Positions 46,916 to 58,843 are shown, numbered from the stretch's first letter. The stretch is DNA of 64,000 bases from Dactylis glomerata (GCA_007115705.1 QXEO01000339.1:8825122-8889121); one strand, 5' to 3'. Program-made: numbers and translations. Notes: generated by a model from the sequence alone, not told the origin.

Positions 46916-47959
46916 CTTAATTAGCCTCTGTTCTGAACATGTAGCCAACTAGGCATCTGTTTACTTTATTGTTGACAGAATGTTCGATGGAAACCAACTT
47001 TCAATGAATCGGTAATAACCATGTAAAAAATCATGTTTAACAGCTCTGATTTTATGAAAAAGCAGTTAGATAATCAAGTTGAAACCCAAAATAATTTTAC
47101 ATACACGTGAATAATCAAGTTGAAAGTTGAAACCCAAATTTGTTTTAGAGTTATCAAAATGCCATATTAAGAATCAATAGTACCAAACATTAAACACTAC
47201 TACTTTTATCTGAAAGGAGCGTAATGTGAGAGTTTTCTACAATAAAGCCGCGCGGCAAAGACTTTGAGTTTTGTATTAACGGGAGAGTAATCCGATTAGT
47301 GCCTTTTTCTTTCTTTGCCGTTGTGATTGTTGAACTCTTCTTCTGTAGTAATGAATGGTGGCAAATCTTTTACCGCCCTTTCAAAAAAAACTACTCTTAT
47401 TCTGTCTTTAATGTAACTAAACGAATATAGTTCAAACTTGCAATTTTGCGTGTTCTCATGTGTTCATATATGACTTACTCGTACAAACTCAATGCAACGT
47501 CGTTCGTGGCAAAATGCTTTGCATGATGGTCCGGTGGACGTATCATGTAATTTGGTTTTTTTATTTTCCAATCAAGCGATATGCAGGTCATCTGATGCCA
47601 TGTGAGAAGGAGGGATAGTATACAAGCCAATTTAACGTCTTAACCAAAAGTCCAAAGTAATAAAAAGAGCTAGACAACATATTTTAACACTCTCCTCATA
47701 TCTAAGCTATGGATGTAGAATCGAGGTTAGATGCAATTGTTTTATATTACTAGTGCGTTAGGCAGGATTTGATCCCGGGACCTTTTGACAGATCACAACT
47801 ATTTTATACCAATAGTGCGTTGGACGGGATTTAATCTTGAGACCACTTGGTTCTTATACCATATTAAGCTTTATGCACTAGCTGTCCGGGACACCCGCGT
47901 ATGTTAGCTATGTACGATAGTTAGTCATCCCGCTTCACGCTGCCACAAATGCTTTAAGC
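46916..47959. other. Intergenic with a LINE-type 3' tail and a short direct repeat
   Basis: At about 47347-47388 the sequence GGCAAATCTTTTACCGCCC followed by TTTCAAAAAAAA resembles the 3' end of plant LINEs. At 47745-47850 a segment containing TAGTGCGTT...GGATTTRATC occurs twice, about 65 bp apart. No gene was found. Confidence 0.45.
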
Positions 47960-49190
47960 GTGATTTTCTTGGGATCAGCAATGTTGGTTGTAATATTGAG
48001 CATCACGCGCGCGGCGATAGCTACACTTGGTCCGACTGGAGCTCCTCAGGGTTATACGCCATCCTACTCGGTTGATCGAAGTTGGTATATGGACACTGGA
48101 GATACTGATCATTTTACAAACGAGATGGGCAAGTTCTCTACCAGGGAGCCCTACCTTGGCCAGGACAAGGTCCACACTACAAACGATTCAGGTATGCATA
48201 TTTGACATATTGGTCTGGCATCACGTCGTACTAGTATTTCTAGGACCCTTCAGCTTCTTGATGTTTTGCTCATTCCCTCTATTACTCGCATTTATGTTCC
48301 TAAACTTATTCATGACAACAATGTTTTTGTGAAATTTTATCCCTTCGATATTTTCGTCTAGGATCACGCTATGAGGGACATCCTTCTTGAGGTCACTATC
48401 ATTGTGGCCTTTATGCTCTTTGATGCCCCAGGGTTGTAGAGAGTTTTAGGGTCGTGCATGTTTCATCATCTCGATGAATCTCCATCTTAGTCAGCTAGCT
48501 TCGCCCATTGTGCACGATGTTATTCATCGCCATCAGATACCAGTTGAGTTCAATAATAAAGTTATGTCAGTGTGTGATTCCTGTCAGCAAGACAAGAGTC
48601 ATCAACTTCTATTTTCAGTGTCTTATCGAGTAGTGACATGGGTACGCCTTGAGTTTATTTTTTAGACGTATGGGGCCCTGCCCAAACCTTTGTTAATAGT
48701 CACAACTATTATGTACGTTTCATTATTGAATTTACTTGCTTTACCTAGATTAAGGTTTAATGTTTTTTTGCAATTCTGATGTGTATATTTTGTTTGCGAT
48801 TCCAAACTCATGTTGAGCGTCTCCTAGTTGTATTTAGGTACATAACTTTTAACACCTTTTTTCAGAAACTTGGCATTGCACATCATCTCTCTTTTCCACA
48901 TACACATCAACAAAATAGTACTGCTAAATATAAACATCATTAGATTGTTGAAACTAGGTTTAACACTATTGTCCCATGCATCTGTATCCTTTCGTTTTTA
49001 GACTGATGTTTTTGCTACTGTTTTTTATTAACATGCTTCCTACAGGTGTCCTTGACATGGAAAACCCTCTTGAGTGTTTCCTTCGAGAGAAACCAGACTA
49101 CATGTTCTTTAAGATGTTTGGTTGCGCTTGCTGGCCGCACCTTGGCCCTTACAATAATCACAAACTAGAGATTTCGCCCTAAAAAGATAC
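47960..49190 (+). pseudogene. Highly decayed Ty1/copia pol fragment (protease to integrase)
   Basis: Fragments in three frames appear in polyprotein order. These are WYMDTGDTDHFTNEM (protease, from the usual DTGATDH), DVLLIPSITR, then the gag-pre-integrase-like HRHQIPVEFNNK with CDSCQQDKSHQL, then DVWGPAQTF and NSHNYYVRFI (integrase start), LGIAHHLSFPHTHQQN, and CWPHLGPYNNHKLE. Stops and shifts are frequent. No RT or LTR was recognised. Confidence 0.78.
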
Positions 49191-49200
49191 TGAAGACACG

Positions 49201-49366
49201 TAACCTACGTTTATTTAAAAAAAATAGCAAAAGTTGCTACTCCCTACATTTCATAATTATTGTCGTTGTTTTACTTTAAATTTAAACTATAATAATGATA
49301 AAAATTATGGAAAACATAGGGGTATTATTTTTCCTTAAAAAAAATGTGGTTGCTTAGCAGCCGTTG
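49201..49366. other. AT-rich gap between the copia fossil and the Harbinger-like element
   Basis: No structure beyond A/T runs is seen. Confidence 0.4.
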
Positions 49367-51537
49367 GGGCAACTCCAACGGGCTGCCACAAATGGACCAC
49401 ATGCGTCCGATTGTGTGTGCGTGTGCTAAATGCATGGCCGAATGATGGACCGCAAATGGGCAACACGCCGTGGAGTTGTTCGTTGAGGCGCATTCCTGGC
49501 CCAAAAATGACATGGGTTTGCGCTCACGCGGATAGCCCGCACGTCTGCGCAACACCTCCTTTTGTCTAGGTCGGACATGCCAGAGTGGCACTTCTCCCCT
49601 CACTGTTAGCATCAGCTAGAAACCCCAGCCGCCATCTCCACGCCCTAGCTCCATGGATCCTCCGCCGACCCCCTTGCCTAAGGTCAAGTCCGACATCGAG
49701 GCTACCAGTGTCGTTGCTCCCTCCACCGAGGTTGCTGCCACACTCCCTCTTGGTTGTGGTTGGGATAAGAAGGCCGATGTAACCTCCAATCCCAAGCCAA
49801 AGAAGGAGTTGATGCTGACATAGAGGGCGACGGAGTCAAAGAAACGAGTTGACCACATAGTCGCGTTCAAGAAGCGGCTGGCCAAAGAGGCTTTGGCCCA
49901 AAGAGGGTCAACACCTTGGAGCATGTTGCCGGCGTCTAGGCTGCCCCAACACCGATATCACGGCTGCCCAACCTGCCCCATGGTTGACGGGAAGGTGCTG
50001 AGCAACACATCCAATGCCCTGGCAAGCGCGGCAAGCTTCGGCTCAGCGGCAAACAAGCCTCCACGCTCTACCAATCTAGGGCACGCACCGCGACTGACAC
50101 GGTTCTCCGATTCAAGGGACACCTCGTTGGAGGTCGGCGAGTCTTATCCAGAATCGCCGAAAGCTCCTAATGTCGCCCCAGCCTTTGGCTCGTTGGGTGG
50201 CGGCCAAAGTAAGCCGCCAAAGCGCATGCTGTAGGGCAGAATCTTTGCGCGCAACATGTTCGACAAAACAATTTTGACACCCCTGTCATCGTCCGACTCG
50301 GTATGAATGCCCTTTCTTAGTTTCTTTGCATTTTGCGTCCATGTAGTCTTCCATGAATGTGCCCGAGCAAGTGGCATTTGTTTGTAGGCCTTCTTCAATG
50401 ATACCGAACAAGATTGTGACCGCCATGATAAATGTGAATGGCAACAACGACACCCAGCCAGCCACCTGACATGATATCGAGACGCAGCACGACACTCAAA
50501 CTATCATGATCTATCGACGAAGAGCCATTGTTCAACGATGTGCTTGCCTGCTAGGCCACGATGAAAGGAGGTTCCATAAGAACTGGCTCATACAACGATC
50601 TTGAGGACTTGTTGATTTGCGAAGCTTGGATGTAGATTGCAAAAGATCAAATTTGTGGTGCCGAACAAAAGGGTGAAACATTTTGGAGGATGATTTTCAA
50701 CTACTTCCATGAGCACAAGAACTTGGGTGAGCACCCATTCGAGAATTATCAAAGTGAAGCCTCCATAACAAAAGGTGGGAGTTTATCCAAGAGTAATGCA
50801 CCAAGTTCAGCGCTGCCTATGACCAAGTGAAGAAGAGAAAAGTTAGTGGAGTTGGCATGGGCCGTGAGACTTGGTGTATCAAGCTTTGGCCCAATTCAAG
50901 GCTTCCCACCAACAAAAATCGCTCATCATGGTTCGTTGTTGGATGACAATAAAAAATTGCTCCAAGTGGCATGATCTTTATGGGTCATGGACCAACAATG
51001 GAGGGACGCAATCAAATGCCGGTTACCTAGAGGGTGGCAACACAAGTGCTTCAAGCCAAGCAAGGCGGCCGAGGGGAAGAACCAACTCCAAGGCCAAAGA
51101 AAAGCAGGAGGCTTCCTTGCAAGCCATTCTGGATACAATCAAAACTTTTCTTGCCGACAAGGAGGTGTCAAGTGAGAAAAGAGATGAGAAGAAGCACCAG
51201 CAAAAAGAGGAGGTCGTGAAAAGCTACATTCAAATACAACTAGGAGGCTTGAAACTGAAGAGATAAATGTTCGTGCCAAGGTCAAGGAAGTGGTTAGAAA
51301 ACTTTATTGTAGTTGTACCATCTAATTTGCTGGATTATGCTGGATGAAACTTTATTGTAGTTGTACCATCTAATTTGCTATCATTTTAAAAATTTGTTAA
51401 TCTTTTAGAAAACTGCCACACAAAAAAACTACTAAACGGCCTGTTGGAGGGCACTGCCACGCGCAATCGGATAGCAGCCGCAGACACACATAATCAGATC
51501 AAAATACTGTCTGAAATACGGCCCGTTGAAGTTGCCC
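49367..51537 (+). mobile_element. PIF/Harbinger-like element with only ORF1-type coding sequence
   Basis: The left terminus GGGCAACTCCAACGGGC pairs with GGGCAACTTCAACGGGC on the minus strand at 51537. The flanks TTG and TTA (49364-49366 and 51538-51540) fit a decayed 3-bp duplication. A decayed ORF1 lies inside. No DDE transposase was recognised, so it is probably non-autonomous. Confidence 0.7.
49653..51266 (+). pseudogene. Harbinger ORF1-like (Myb/SANT, NAM-associated type) pseudogene
   Basis: The ATG at 49653 reads MDPPPTPLPKVKSDIEATS, followed by stops. A later part (50640-50870) reads GAEQKGETFWRMIFNYFHEH and NLGEHPFENYQSEASITK, like the Myb/SANT-type region of Harbinger ORF1 proteins. 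The last frame (to 51266) reads WHDLYGSWTNNGG, then a Lys-rich segment and a helical Glu/Lys-rich end. ORF1 proteins assist the DDE transposase by DNA binding. Several stops and shifts make this copy non-functional. Confidence 0.65.
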
Positions 51538-51540
51538 TTA

Positions 51541-52161
51541 TGAGCTACAGTACTATGTCCTAGTCGGACCTGTCATAACTCACATCTGGTCCGGACTTGA
51601 GCCGATCACCAAATAATTGCGTGCACGATGATTCCAATAAGCACTGTGCGAAAACAGTCTCGGATCATCTGCTTGTCTGTTGGAAAGGTAACAGCCGCCG
51701 TTCAACAACAGTATGTAAACGTAGCTAGTCATCAGCAGCTCCACAGATAGTTACGTAGGTTTACACTAGATTAATCGATCGACGACCACCGTCATTTGAG
51801 ACGCGACGGCAGTATCAGTTAATCACGGAGGTCACGTTGCTTTCGAGGCTGGACCGGAGTCCGGATCGGATAAGGACGTGACCGAATCTGTTCTGTACAA
51901 GTGGCGGTAGAATAACCCCTGTCCCCGTACGGTGTTCTGCCTGCGACGATTATCTTTCAGAAACCGCGCGCACACACAGTCGTCACCAAACAATTTTTAC
52001 CGTCAGTTCGTTGTCTACTTTTCAGCTTGATCTCTGGATAGGATCGAACACTTGTTGACAGTAATCAGTGAACATCCACTGGTAGCATACTTGTACGAAC
52101 CGTTGTGTAATTTTAACATGTCAGATGCGGGCTTTTCATCTACAGATGTGCCTCCGGCAAA
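51541..52161. other. Intergenic, nothing identified
   Basis: This looks low-copy, with no long open frame and no repeat symmetry noticed. Confidence 0.4.
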
Positions 52162-52800
52162 CTACAAATGTATGAGTTGGCCCATATACACATACAAAAG
52201 TCTATCTACATTTTTAATATCCCAGAGGTTTAACATCATCATAAATTCACCAATTTTAACAGTTTGAACTTCAAGAACATCATTCTCACCATGAGGAATC
52301 CACTTCAAGAAATAAGCATTCATATGATCAAGCTTCCTAAAAAAATTATCATCATAATCTCTTTTCATGGTTTCCTGAAGAGCAATAATATCAAGCTCAT
52401 AGTCTTTTATCATCATAATCGCTTTTCCTACCATTTCTACCAGGACGCAGGGCTGAAGTGGTAGCAGACCCTTGACTGGGTCTAGATATTCATAAATTTA
52501 TTTTTCCTGAGTTTTTCTTAGTTTTGCTAGATTGGACTATAGTAAAGAGTCATCAGAACATACCTCATCATGCCAGGCTAAAAAAAGTAGTAGTTTTCAT
52601 ACCATTGTCATGCTCCACAAAGAGGTTTTTCTCACTAGTCTTGACTTTTTAGCAACCTCTAATTCCTCACAAGATCAATATATTCAAAGTTATCAGCAGG
52701 GATATCAATCCCCATTATTTTCCTTAATAGTAAACACAGATGAAGAATTTTGAACAGATGTAGCCGCGTGGTTGCTAAGATGGCACGCTTGAGGGCAAAA
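52162..52800 (-). pseudogene. LINE (non-LTR retrotransposon) 5' fragment with endonuclease start
   Basis: The minus-strand frame 52434-52162 reads YELDIIALQETMKRDYDDNF and YFLKWIPHGEN. This is the start of an APE-type endonuclease domain of plant LINEs (ALQET contains the catalytic Glu). Upstream, at about 52700-52660, a fragment GIDIPADNFEYIDL is also seen in LINE N-termini. No RT follows on this strand. Confidence 0.65.
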
Positions 52801-53931
52801 TGGGCAGTTCGGTAATGATGATGCATCGAGCAGAGTTTGGGTCGCAACGTGGGCTTAATTAGTCGGTTTTAGGGCTGCAGTGAAGTGTATCCATGCGACA
52901 ACGATGGCAGACAACTGCAACCGTTGTCTTTTGCAAAATACTCGGTCGACCGTAATCCGAACATATTTCTCTTGTAAAGCTCGTCATTAAAGTCGAAGAT
53001 GTTTGTCTTTGCCGCATGTGTCCAAATGTTGACAGGGGTAGTGTGGGTTCAGGCGTCATTTGCGGCAAAAGCCCGTGCCAATGGTCATCGTAGGAGAAGT
53101 CGGAGTCGCTTGCTCAAGGAGAAGTGATGATGATGCGCTTGTTGGCAATCTCGAGAGGGGCCTCTCATTTCGGTGGCACGTGTGCGATTCACGTGGGTGG
53201 CTAGGTCAGTGGTGGTGCCTAATGTAGTTGTATTGTATCGATTTTGGCCCATTTCTCGCCAAATCAGAAATCTCTTTTCTACTTAATCAATATGGCAACT
53301 CTTTTGCCTTATTTCAAAGAAGAACAAGATTTTGTGCTGCCTGCTGCCTGCTAATGCTGCATTATCTTGCCGGGTCCCCTAGACTGATACAGATAAACTG
53401 ACGTTCGTTTAGTCAGGATGAGGACGAGGTATCTGTATCAGCTGTGGCGAGGTTATTCCTCGTCGGCGTAATTAAGCGAGCGAAAGTTAAGACGACACTC
53501 TTCTTGCCGACGATGTCCATGGGCAAGCAGAGGATTCCTCGTCGGTGTTGGCGACTTGTGGTTTCCGGCGTGTTGCCTCCACCACTGGCCATGGATCCTC
53601 GGCTTGGCTAGCCTAGGTAAAGCGACCGGCGGTAGCTATTGCAGCCCCGATCCGCCATACGTACAGCCTAGCTATTGCGGTCCCGGCCGGGCCGTCGCAT
53701 CAGTGCGTGCTGGATCGATGAGTAGGAGCTAGCGGCAAGTGCGATCTTCCGCTGGCACACCGCCCGCCTGGTCTATACACAAAACGGCCCGGCCGGCATC
53801 ATCACTCAAGTAGGAGAAAGAGACGCCCCGCTCCTGCAATCCGCACGTGCTCCAATCAGCTGTTTGATACTAGAGTATTGAGCGAGTTTAATTTCTGCTT
53901 ATCTCTATTTTTTAAAAAAAATTAAGAATGT
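52801..53931. other. Intergenic with a LINE-like 3' end
   Basis: Near 53283-53330 TTAATCAATATGGCAACTC and TTTTGCCTTATTTCAAAG resemble the 3' end of plant LINEs in plus orientation. The GC-rich part (53400-53830) has no supported gene. Confidence 0.4.
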
Positions 53932-54190
53932 ATCTAGGGCTCAGTCTACAGAGCACTAACTTAGTACTCAATAGAATAACATCATCACATTTTAGAATCA
54001 CAAAGCAAAATTTAAAATTTAAAATGTATCATTTCTAGTTGCAACCTCACATGCAACTAAAAAAAATCTCAGTTGCAATTCAATTTGCAACTCAAATACA
54101 TGAATCATAATGCAAATTCGATGGTTTAAGTCACTACTTAGCCTATATTAGTGCTCAGTCTAAAACTAGCAAAACCAAAATTTTAATGTA
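53932..54190. repeat. MITE-like repeat, copy 2
   Basis: It is collinear with 34889-35220, with shared blocks AATCTCAGTTGCAATTCAA, TTGCAACCTCACATGCAAC, GAATCATAATGCAAATTCGA and CTCAGTCTAAAACTAGC. Confidence 0.55.
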
Positions 54191-54568
54191 TTTTTTTTCA
54201 ATCTCCAATACTCTACCCTAACCTAGTAAATTGTGGGTGAGGTTTTGTGAAGATTAGGTAAAGTTAATGGTTTTATCCAATACTCTAAAGGATTATTCAC
54301 TAATCCCTATAAAAACTCTAGTACCAAACAAGACCTAGATATTGTTAGTTCACGTACGTTTGGATCCTTTCCATCATCGTAAAGTGGTATTGGGCACGTC
54401 CGATTTCGAGACGGAACGATGGAACCATGCATGCACTGGTCCCGAACGATCCACCATGTTTGGACACATATTTGGCGGACCCCCACGTGGTAGAGTACCG
54501 GCCGGATTTTGGCCTGTTAATTCCCTTGCTTGGAGTAGCATATTCAAAAGGAGAGGGGATTTGGTGCA
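54191..54568. other. Intergenic, nothing identified
   Basis: The short open frames on both strands overlap each other and have no recognisable motif. Confidence 0.4.
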
Positions 54569-54976
54569 CATGAGCACCAGTGCTCTCTTCACTTTTAGAA
54601 TTTAGAATTTTTTAAAAAAATTACATTTTTATGTCTTCAAAAATTATGGCGTTAAATATATAGATAGATATGTATAAGAGGAGTGTGTGCGAAAAAGTCT
54701 CGTTAAAAAATACGTTGTATTTTGAAAGATATAAAATAGACAAATTTATGATAGTAAATAGTAGTAAAGTAGTATTAAAATAATATATATTTTTATCAGA
54801 AATTTGTCTTTTTTGTATATTTTTTAATATAAAGTATTTTTAACGAGACTTTTTCACGTATGCTTCTATTGTATTTATCTTTTTATATATTTAACGCCAT
54901 AATTTTTAAAGATATAAAAGTGTGAAGTTTTGAAATTTTCAAAAATCTAAAACTACAGAGATCACTCGTGCCCATG
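54569..54976. mobile_element. Foldback MITE (about 408 bp)
   Basis: The left arm has CATGAGCACCAGTGCTCTC, AAAAATTATGGCGTTAAATA and GAAAAAGTCTCGTTAAAAA. The right arm has their complements in reverse order, including TTTTTAACGAGACTTTTTCA and TATTTAACGCCATAATTTTT, ending CACTCGTGCCCATG. The arms cover nearly the whole element. No target duplication could be fixed. Confidence 0.78.
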
Positions 54977-55403
54977 TTTCAAATGAACTTTCCGATTCAA
55001 AATTGATCATCAAAACAATGCTAATATGGCTATATGTATATGATAAACGGTGGATGGGGACCTGCAATGCACTGCCGTACATACGCACGGGGTACCGATG
55101 TATCATGTATGTGTGTACGTCAGTCGGTGCATGGTGTTTGCTAGCATGCATCTGCATGGTTTGAGAGTGTGACCAAAGCCAGAACTTTATTTTGAACACG
55201 ACCATGGCCTACCCGGAGCATGCTCACTCTATTTCCATACGATCCCAAGCTAATTTAGCTTTCTAAAATATACTATATTTCGGAACAGATATACTACCTT
55301 CCTTTTCAGCTGTGCTCCAATTGTCTGCCCTAATTTCTCCGTAAGTAGACAACTGTAGATATAGCTCTGAGCCTGAGAACGCTCAATTTTACAGGAGGTG
55401 ATG
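54977..55403. other. Intergenic, nothing identified
   Basis: No gene or symmetric repeat was noticed. Confidence 0.4.
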
Positions 55404-55740
55404 TTTTGGCTCCCAGGCACACATGTGAATCTATTATTTAAAATAAAATTTAAAATGTTATAAAATTCCAAAGAAAATCCGCGAGCATATCTGGATACTC
55501 ATTATTCGCAAATAGATTTTGACAAATAATATTTCTTATGTGGCATGTGTAAAAGATACATAAGAAACGTCTCGCTATAATAATCATACTAAAGCATCGG
55601 AATTTGTTTTTTTTGTATGGGGTAAAATATTGGTCTTACCAAAAACTTGTGTGTGAACATATATCAGATGTCCGGATATACATGCAATGTTTTTCCTCAA
55701 CTTTTAACATTGGATTCATCTAAAACCTGAGAGCCGAATT
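55404..55740. mobile_element. Possible MITE with TTTGGCTCCCAGG ends
   Basis: The left end reads TTTTGGCTCCCAGG, then CACATGTGAATC. The right end on the minus strand reads TTCGGCTCTCAGG, then TAGATGAATCC. The interior is AT-rich. The duplication is unclear. Confidence 0.5.
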
Positions 55741-56536
55741 GGATATCTAGCAAGTTAGCATTCTTCAAATATGGTTTCGAGTATATTATAAGCAATTAAT
55801 CCCGAAAGCAACTTGCTTGCATGGTAGTACTAACGCACTACTAGAATCAAGTGGTTAGGAGCATGGCAATGAGTCACATGGAAGAATTAATAAAACCATT
55901 TTCCTTCGATTAAGGATCGATATAGCGAGGGATGGCCAGCACCACACCACTTGTCCAGCAAAAAAGGCAACGAATCAGGGAGGTGAATGGGTCGTACGTC
56001 CGATGTGACATGAAAAGGTGTGAGCAAACTTGCACCATCTATGAGTCGAGCCATGCCATGAAAGAGTGCTCTTGTCTTTGAAAAGTCGCCGCCATTTCGG
56101 GATCCTTTCAAGCGATGAAAATGAAATGATGAATCTAACATCAATGTCGCCCTCATTGAGTTAATGAAATTACGTAAGAAAATATCCATGCTTTTTTAGA
56201 CGTTGTAAATTACGAATATGAGATATAAGTATATAACTTGTGACGGATCCAAACTACCTTTCAAGAGGTCGTATCTCTAAGAAATATAAATTTGTTTAAG
56301 ATATGTTTTTATTGTAACTTAATAACACTATTATGACAAGTCACTATAAAAATAAGAATCTGATGACAAGCTTCATTATGGTGTCCAGTAACTTAATTTT
56401 TGATCATCTCTGGAAGCAATTGTACTGTCTCTGCAATTTTTCACATGTATGCATGTGTGCCTACTACCCATGGCATGCCTTGTTTGTTACATTTTAAAAA
56501 ACACTAAAAACGTATATTTTTATGTAATTTGAGGCA
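55741..56536. other. Intergenic, nothing identified
   Basis: A minus-strand open frame (56189-55887) of 100 codons has no recognisable motif and is not called. Confidence 0.4.
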
Positions 56537-56544
56537 GTGGGTAC

Positions 56545-56561
56545 TTTTTTCGATAAAGGTG
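56545..56561 (-). mobile_element. 17-bp LINE 3'-tail insertion
   Basis: TTTTTTCGATAAAGGTG is flanked by perfect GTGGGTAC repeats (56537-56544 and 56562-56569). The same TTTTTTCGATAAAGG marks the 3' end of the larger LINE at 56760. It reads as an extremely 5'-truncated LINE insertion. Confidence 0.55.
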
Positions 56562-56756
56562 GTGGGTACAAACGAGCCCATATACAAAAAATCCACACTA
56601 AGTCATGTCTATTTTCTGGCCGCGTGCACAAACTTCATAAATTTGTGATATTTGAATGTTCTGGGTACCCTTTCAGTGTACAAGCCTGGTCGCAATACAC
56701 ATATTATTATATATGTCTAGAAGTTATAATTCTAGAAGAGTCTCCGCGATATTAAT

Positions 56757-57820
56757 ATTTTTTTCGATAAAGGGCATTTATTACTTATAGTAAGCAAATA
56801 CATCCGGCCTCTGCATAACAAGATGCACACAGCCGTCCAATAGTTCATGGTTAAAAATGAAGGCAAAATACATATCGTTGCGAGCAATTGTAAATCGCCT
56901 AAGTAGCTGTAGGAGGACCAATCCTAAGATTATGCGGCCACCCATGTGGGGAAAAAATATCCCTCGCCGTAGCCTCCAGTCGTGTACAGACCTCCGTAAA
57001 CAGGTCTCTGTTCTCCAGCCGCTGAAGAGGTGACCACAAACGGAGCGTAGCGGTACATCTGTAAATAACCTGCAAAGGAGAACAATTTTTGTTATCAAAA
57101 ACTTTGTCATTTCTGCATAGCCAAAGCGACCAGATAACGGCTATCGCTCCCACCCTAATTAGCGTTCTAAACCTGAGATCGATACCATGAAGCCAATTTC
57201 CAAAAACATTGGCAACATTAGTCGGATGGTACAGGCTGGAAGCAGCTTGGATGATTGACCATATAGATCTGGCAAAGCGGCATTGGAAGAAAAGGTGTTT
57301 GATAGTCTCGTCTTGCTGACAGAACACACACATTTTACTTCCATGCCAATTACGCCTAGCAAGGTTGTCTTTGGTTAGGATCACTCCCCGACGTAAATAC
57401 CAGGCAAAATTTTTATTTTTTAGCGGTATCTTCATCTTCCAAATCTTCTTGTTATTATCAACTGGTATATCAGATTGCATAATTGCTTTGTAAAGAGAGT
57501 CTACCGAGAAGGTCCCATTTGAGTGGAGATTCCAACGGAATTCATCTGGACCTGGGGATAGCTGAATGGTCTCCAAACGTTATTGTAAGGTAGTCCAATC
57601 AGCTAACCGGTTACCCAATAGGTGTCTTCTAAACGATACAGCCGGCGGTGAGATTGCCATTACCTTAGCAATGGTATCACTTTTGAACCGGACTATACTA
57701 TACAAAGCAGGATTCTTATCGGAAAAAATATGTCTACAAGAGAAAAGTGTTTGCTCGCACATAATCAAAGTAGTTCTTGAGCTCGGTCAGTGAAGGATCC
57801 ATACCATTGTACACTCTGAA
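56757..57820 (-). pseudogene. LINE 3' fragment: end of RT region and zf-RVT domain
   Basis: Starting from the right, the minus-strand frame has IFSDKNPALYSIVRFKSDTI and AVSFRRHLLGNRLADWTTL, a stop, then LSPGPDEFRWNLHSNGTFSV and KIWKMKIPLKNKNFAWYLRR. It continues with GVILTKDNLARRNW and CVFCQQDETIKHLFFQC, a zf-RVT (PF13966-type) zinc-binding domain as at the end of plant LINE ORF2. The 3' tail is the T run at 56757-56765 on the plus strand. The element is 5'-truncated before the RT catalytic box. Confidence 0.85.
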
Positions 57821-58066
57821 GTGCAGCCCCGCTAGAGCATGACTAACACCGCTCAACTCTCTTGACTTATCTTTATAGAAGGTAGAAAGGTTTTACAAGA
57901 ATTGACAAATTATTGCAATTGTCAAAAAAAACTCCACATGAAGAAAATAATCGATGCAACATGAGATTGGTTTAAGTTTATCGTTGATCATAGTCACATA
58001 GCAATAGCTCTTTGTTTCTTGTTTAATTTATCCTAATGCTATAGATACAAGTGGGTCGCCATTAGG
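57821..58066. other. Intergenic, nothing identified
   Basis: No structure is supported here. Confidence 0.4.
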
Positions 58067-58081
58067 ATACCCTACCCTCTT

Positions 58082-58828
58082 AGACAGCCACCGCTGCCCA
58101 AGAAAAAACCTAGCCGCCTCCACTTCAGCTGGCCTCCACCGTAGATTGGCTCCCCCTCCTCCGGCAGGCCTCGCCAGTGTCAAGACAAGTGGGGAACCCG
58201 GTCTATGCGTGGAGTTTTTAATAATAGTAGTGTTTTCAATATATTAGGTTAGGATTTTTTATAGTAGTTTTGTTTTCGCATCCGCGTCAATGGAGATGAC
58301 ATCGTCTATAGTAAGTGATTTTGGCCATTGGTTCAACGATGAGATCTTTTTTCCGGCGTCAATGGTCGTGTTGAAAGATTAAAGTTTTCTAGGTATGGTC
58401 CTTCAGATCTTGCTTCGCCAGATTGATTTTGGATATGTTCTCAGGGTTGTCGTGAGGATGATTGTCCTCACAATATTTCTCCTAGCTGCTACATCCTCAA
58501 CAATTGTGATTCATATTTTCGTCTCCCTAACGATGTTGACCAGTCTGTTCGGTTACTTTTCTCTAGCATACTGGTGTTGGTACTCTTGACCATGATGATT
58601 GAATACTTTAATAGTTGCGCGTGTGCACATAGCCTTGGCACGGCTCAAATTGAATTTATGGGAGATCTTCATTAGGATTAACATGTCTATGATTTGGTTT
58701 TCTTCGATGACCTTTAGGAAAATACAAGATTATGTCATAGAAAAAGAAAGAGTATGAAGACCTCAAAGGTTTGCTTTTTTTCGCCGTGTTTCAATGCATG
58801 TATATATATGGTATTGATTATCAAAAAA
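58082..58828 (+). mobile_element. 747-bp retroposon with a 15-bp target-site duplication
   Basis: The perfect repeat ATACCCTACCCTCTT lies at 58067-58081 and 58829-58843. The inserted segment starts AGACAGCCACCGCTGCCC and ends GATTATCAAAAAA. A long duplication, an A-rich 3' end and absence of inverted termini are the signature of LINE-mediated retroposition. No tRNA-like promoter boxes and no protein motif were recognised. It could be a non-autonomous LINE derivative or a processed transcript. Confidence 0.82.
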
Positions 58829-58843
58829 ATACCCTACCCTCTT

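Noticed and set aside
55887..56189. 100-codon minus-strand ORF
   Set aside because: No recognisable motif and no supporting context; it is likely chance.
52162..57820. LINE endonuclease and zf-RVT fragments as one element
   Set aside because: On the minus strand the endonuclease should lie to the right of the RT part. Here it lies to the left, so they are separate insertions.
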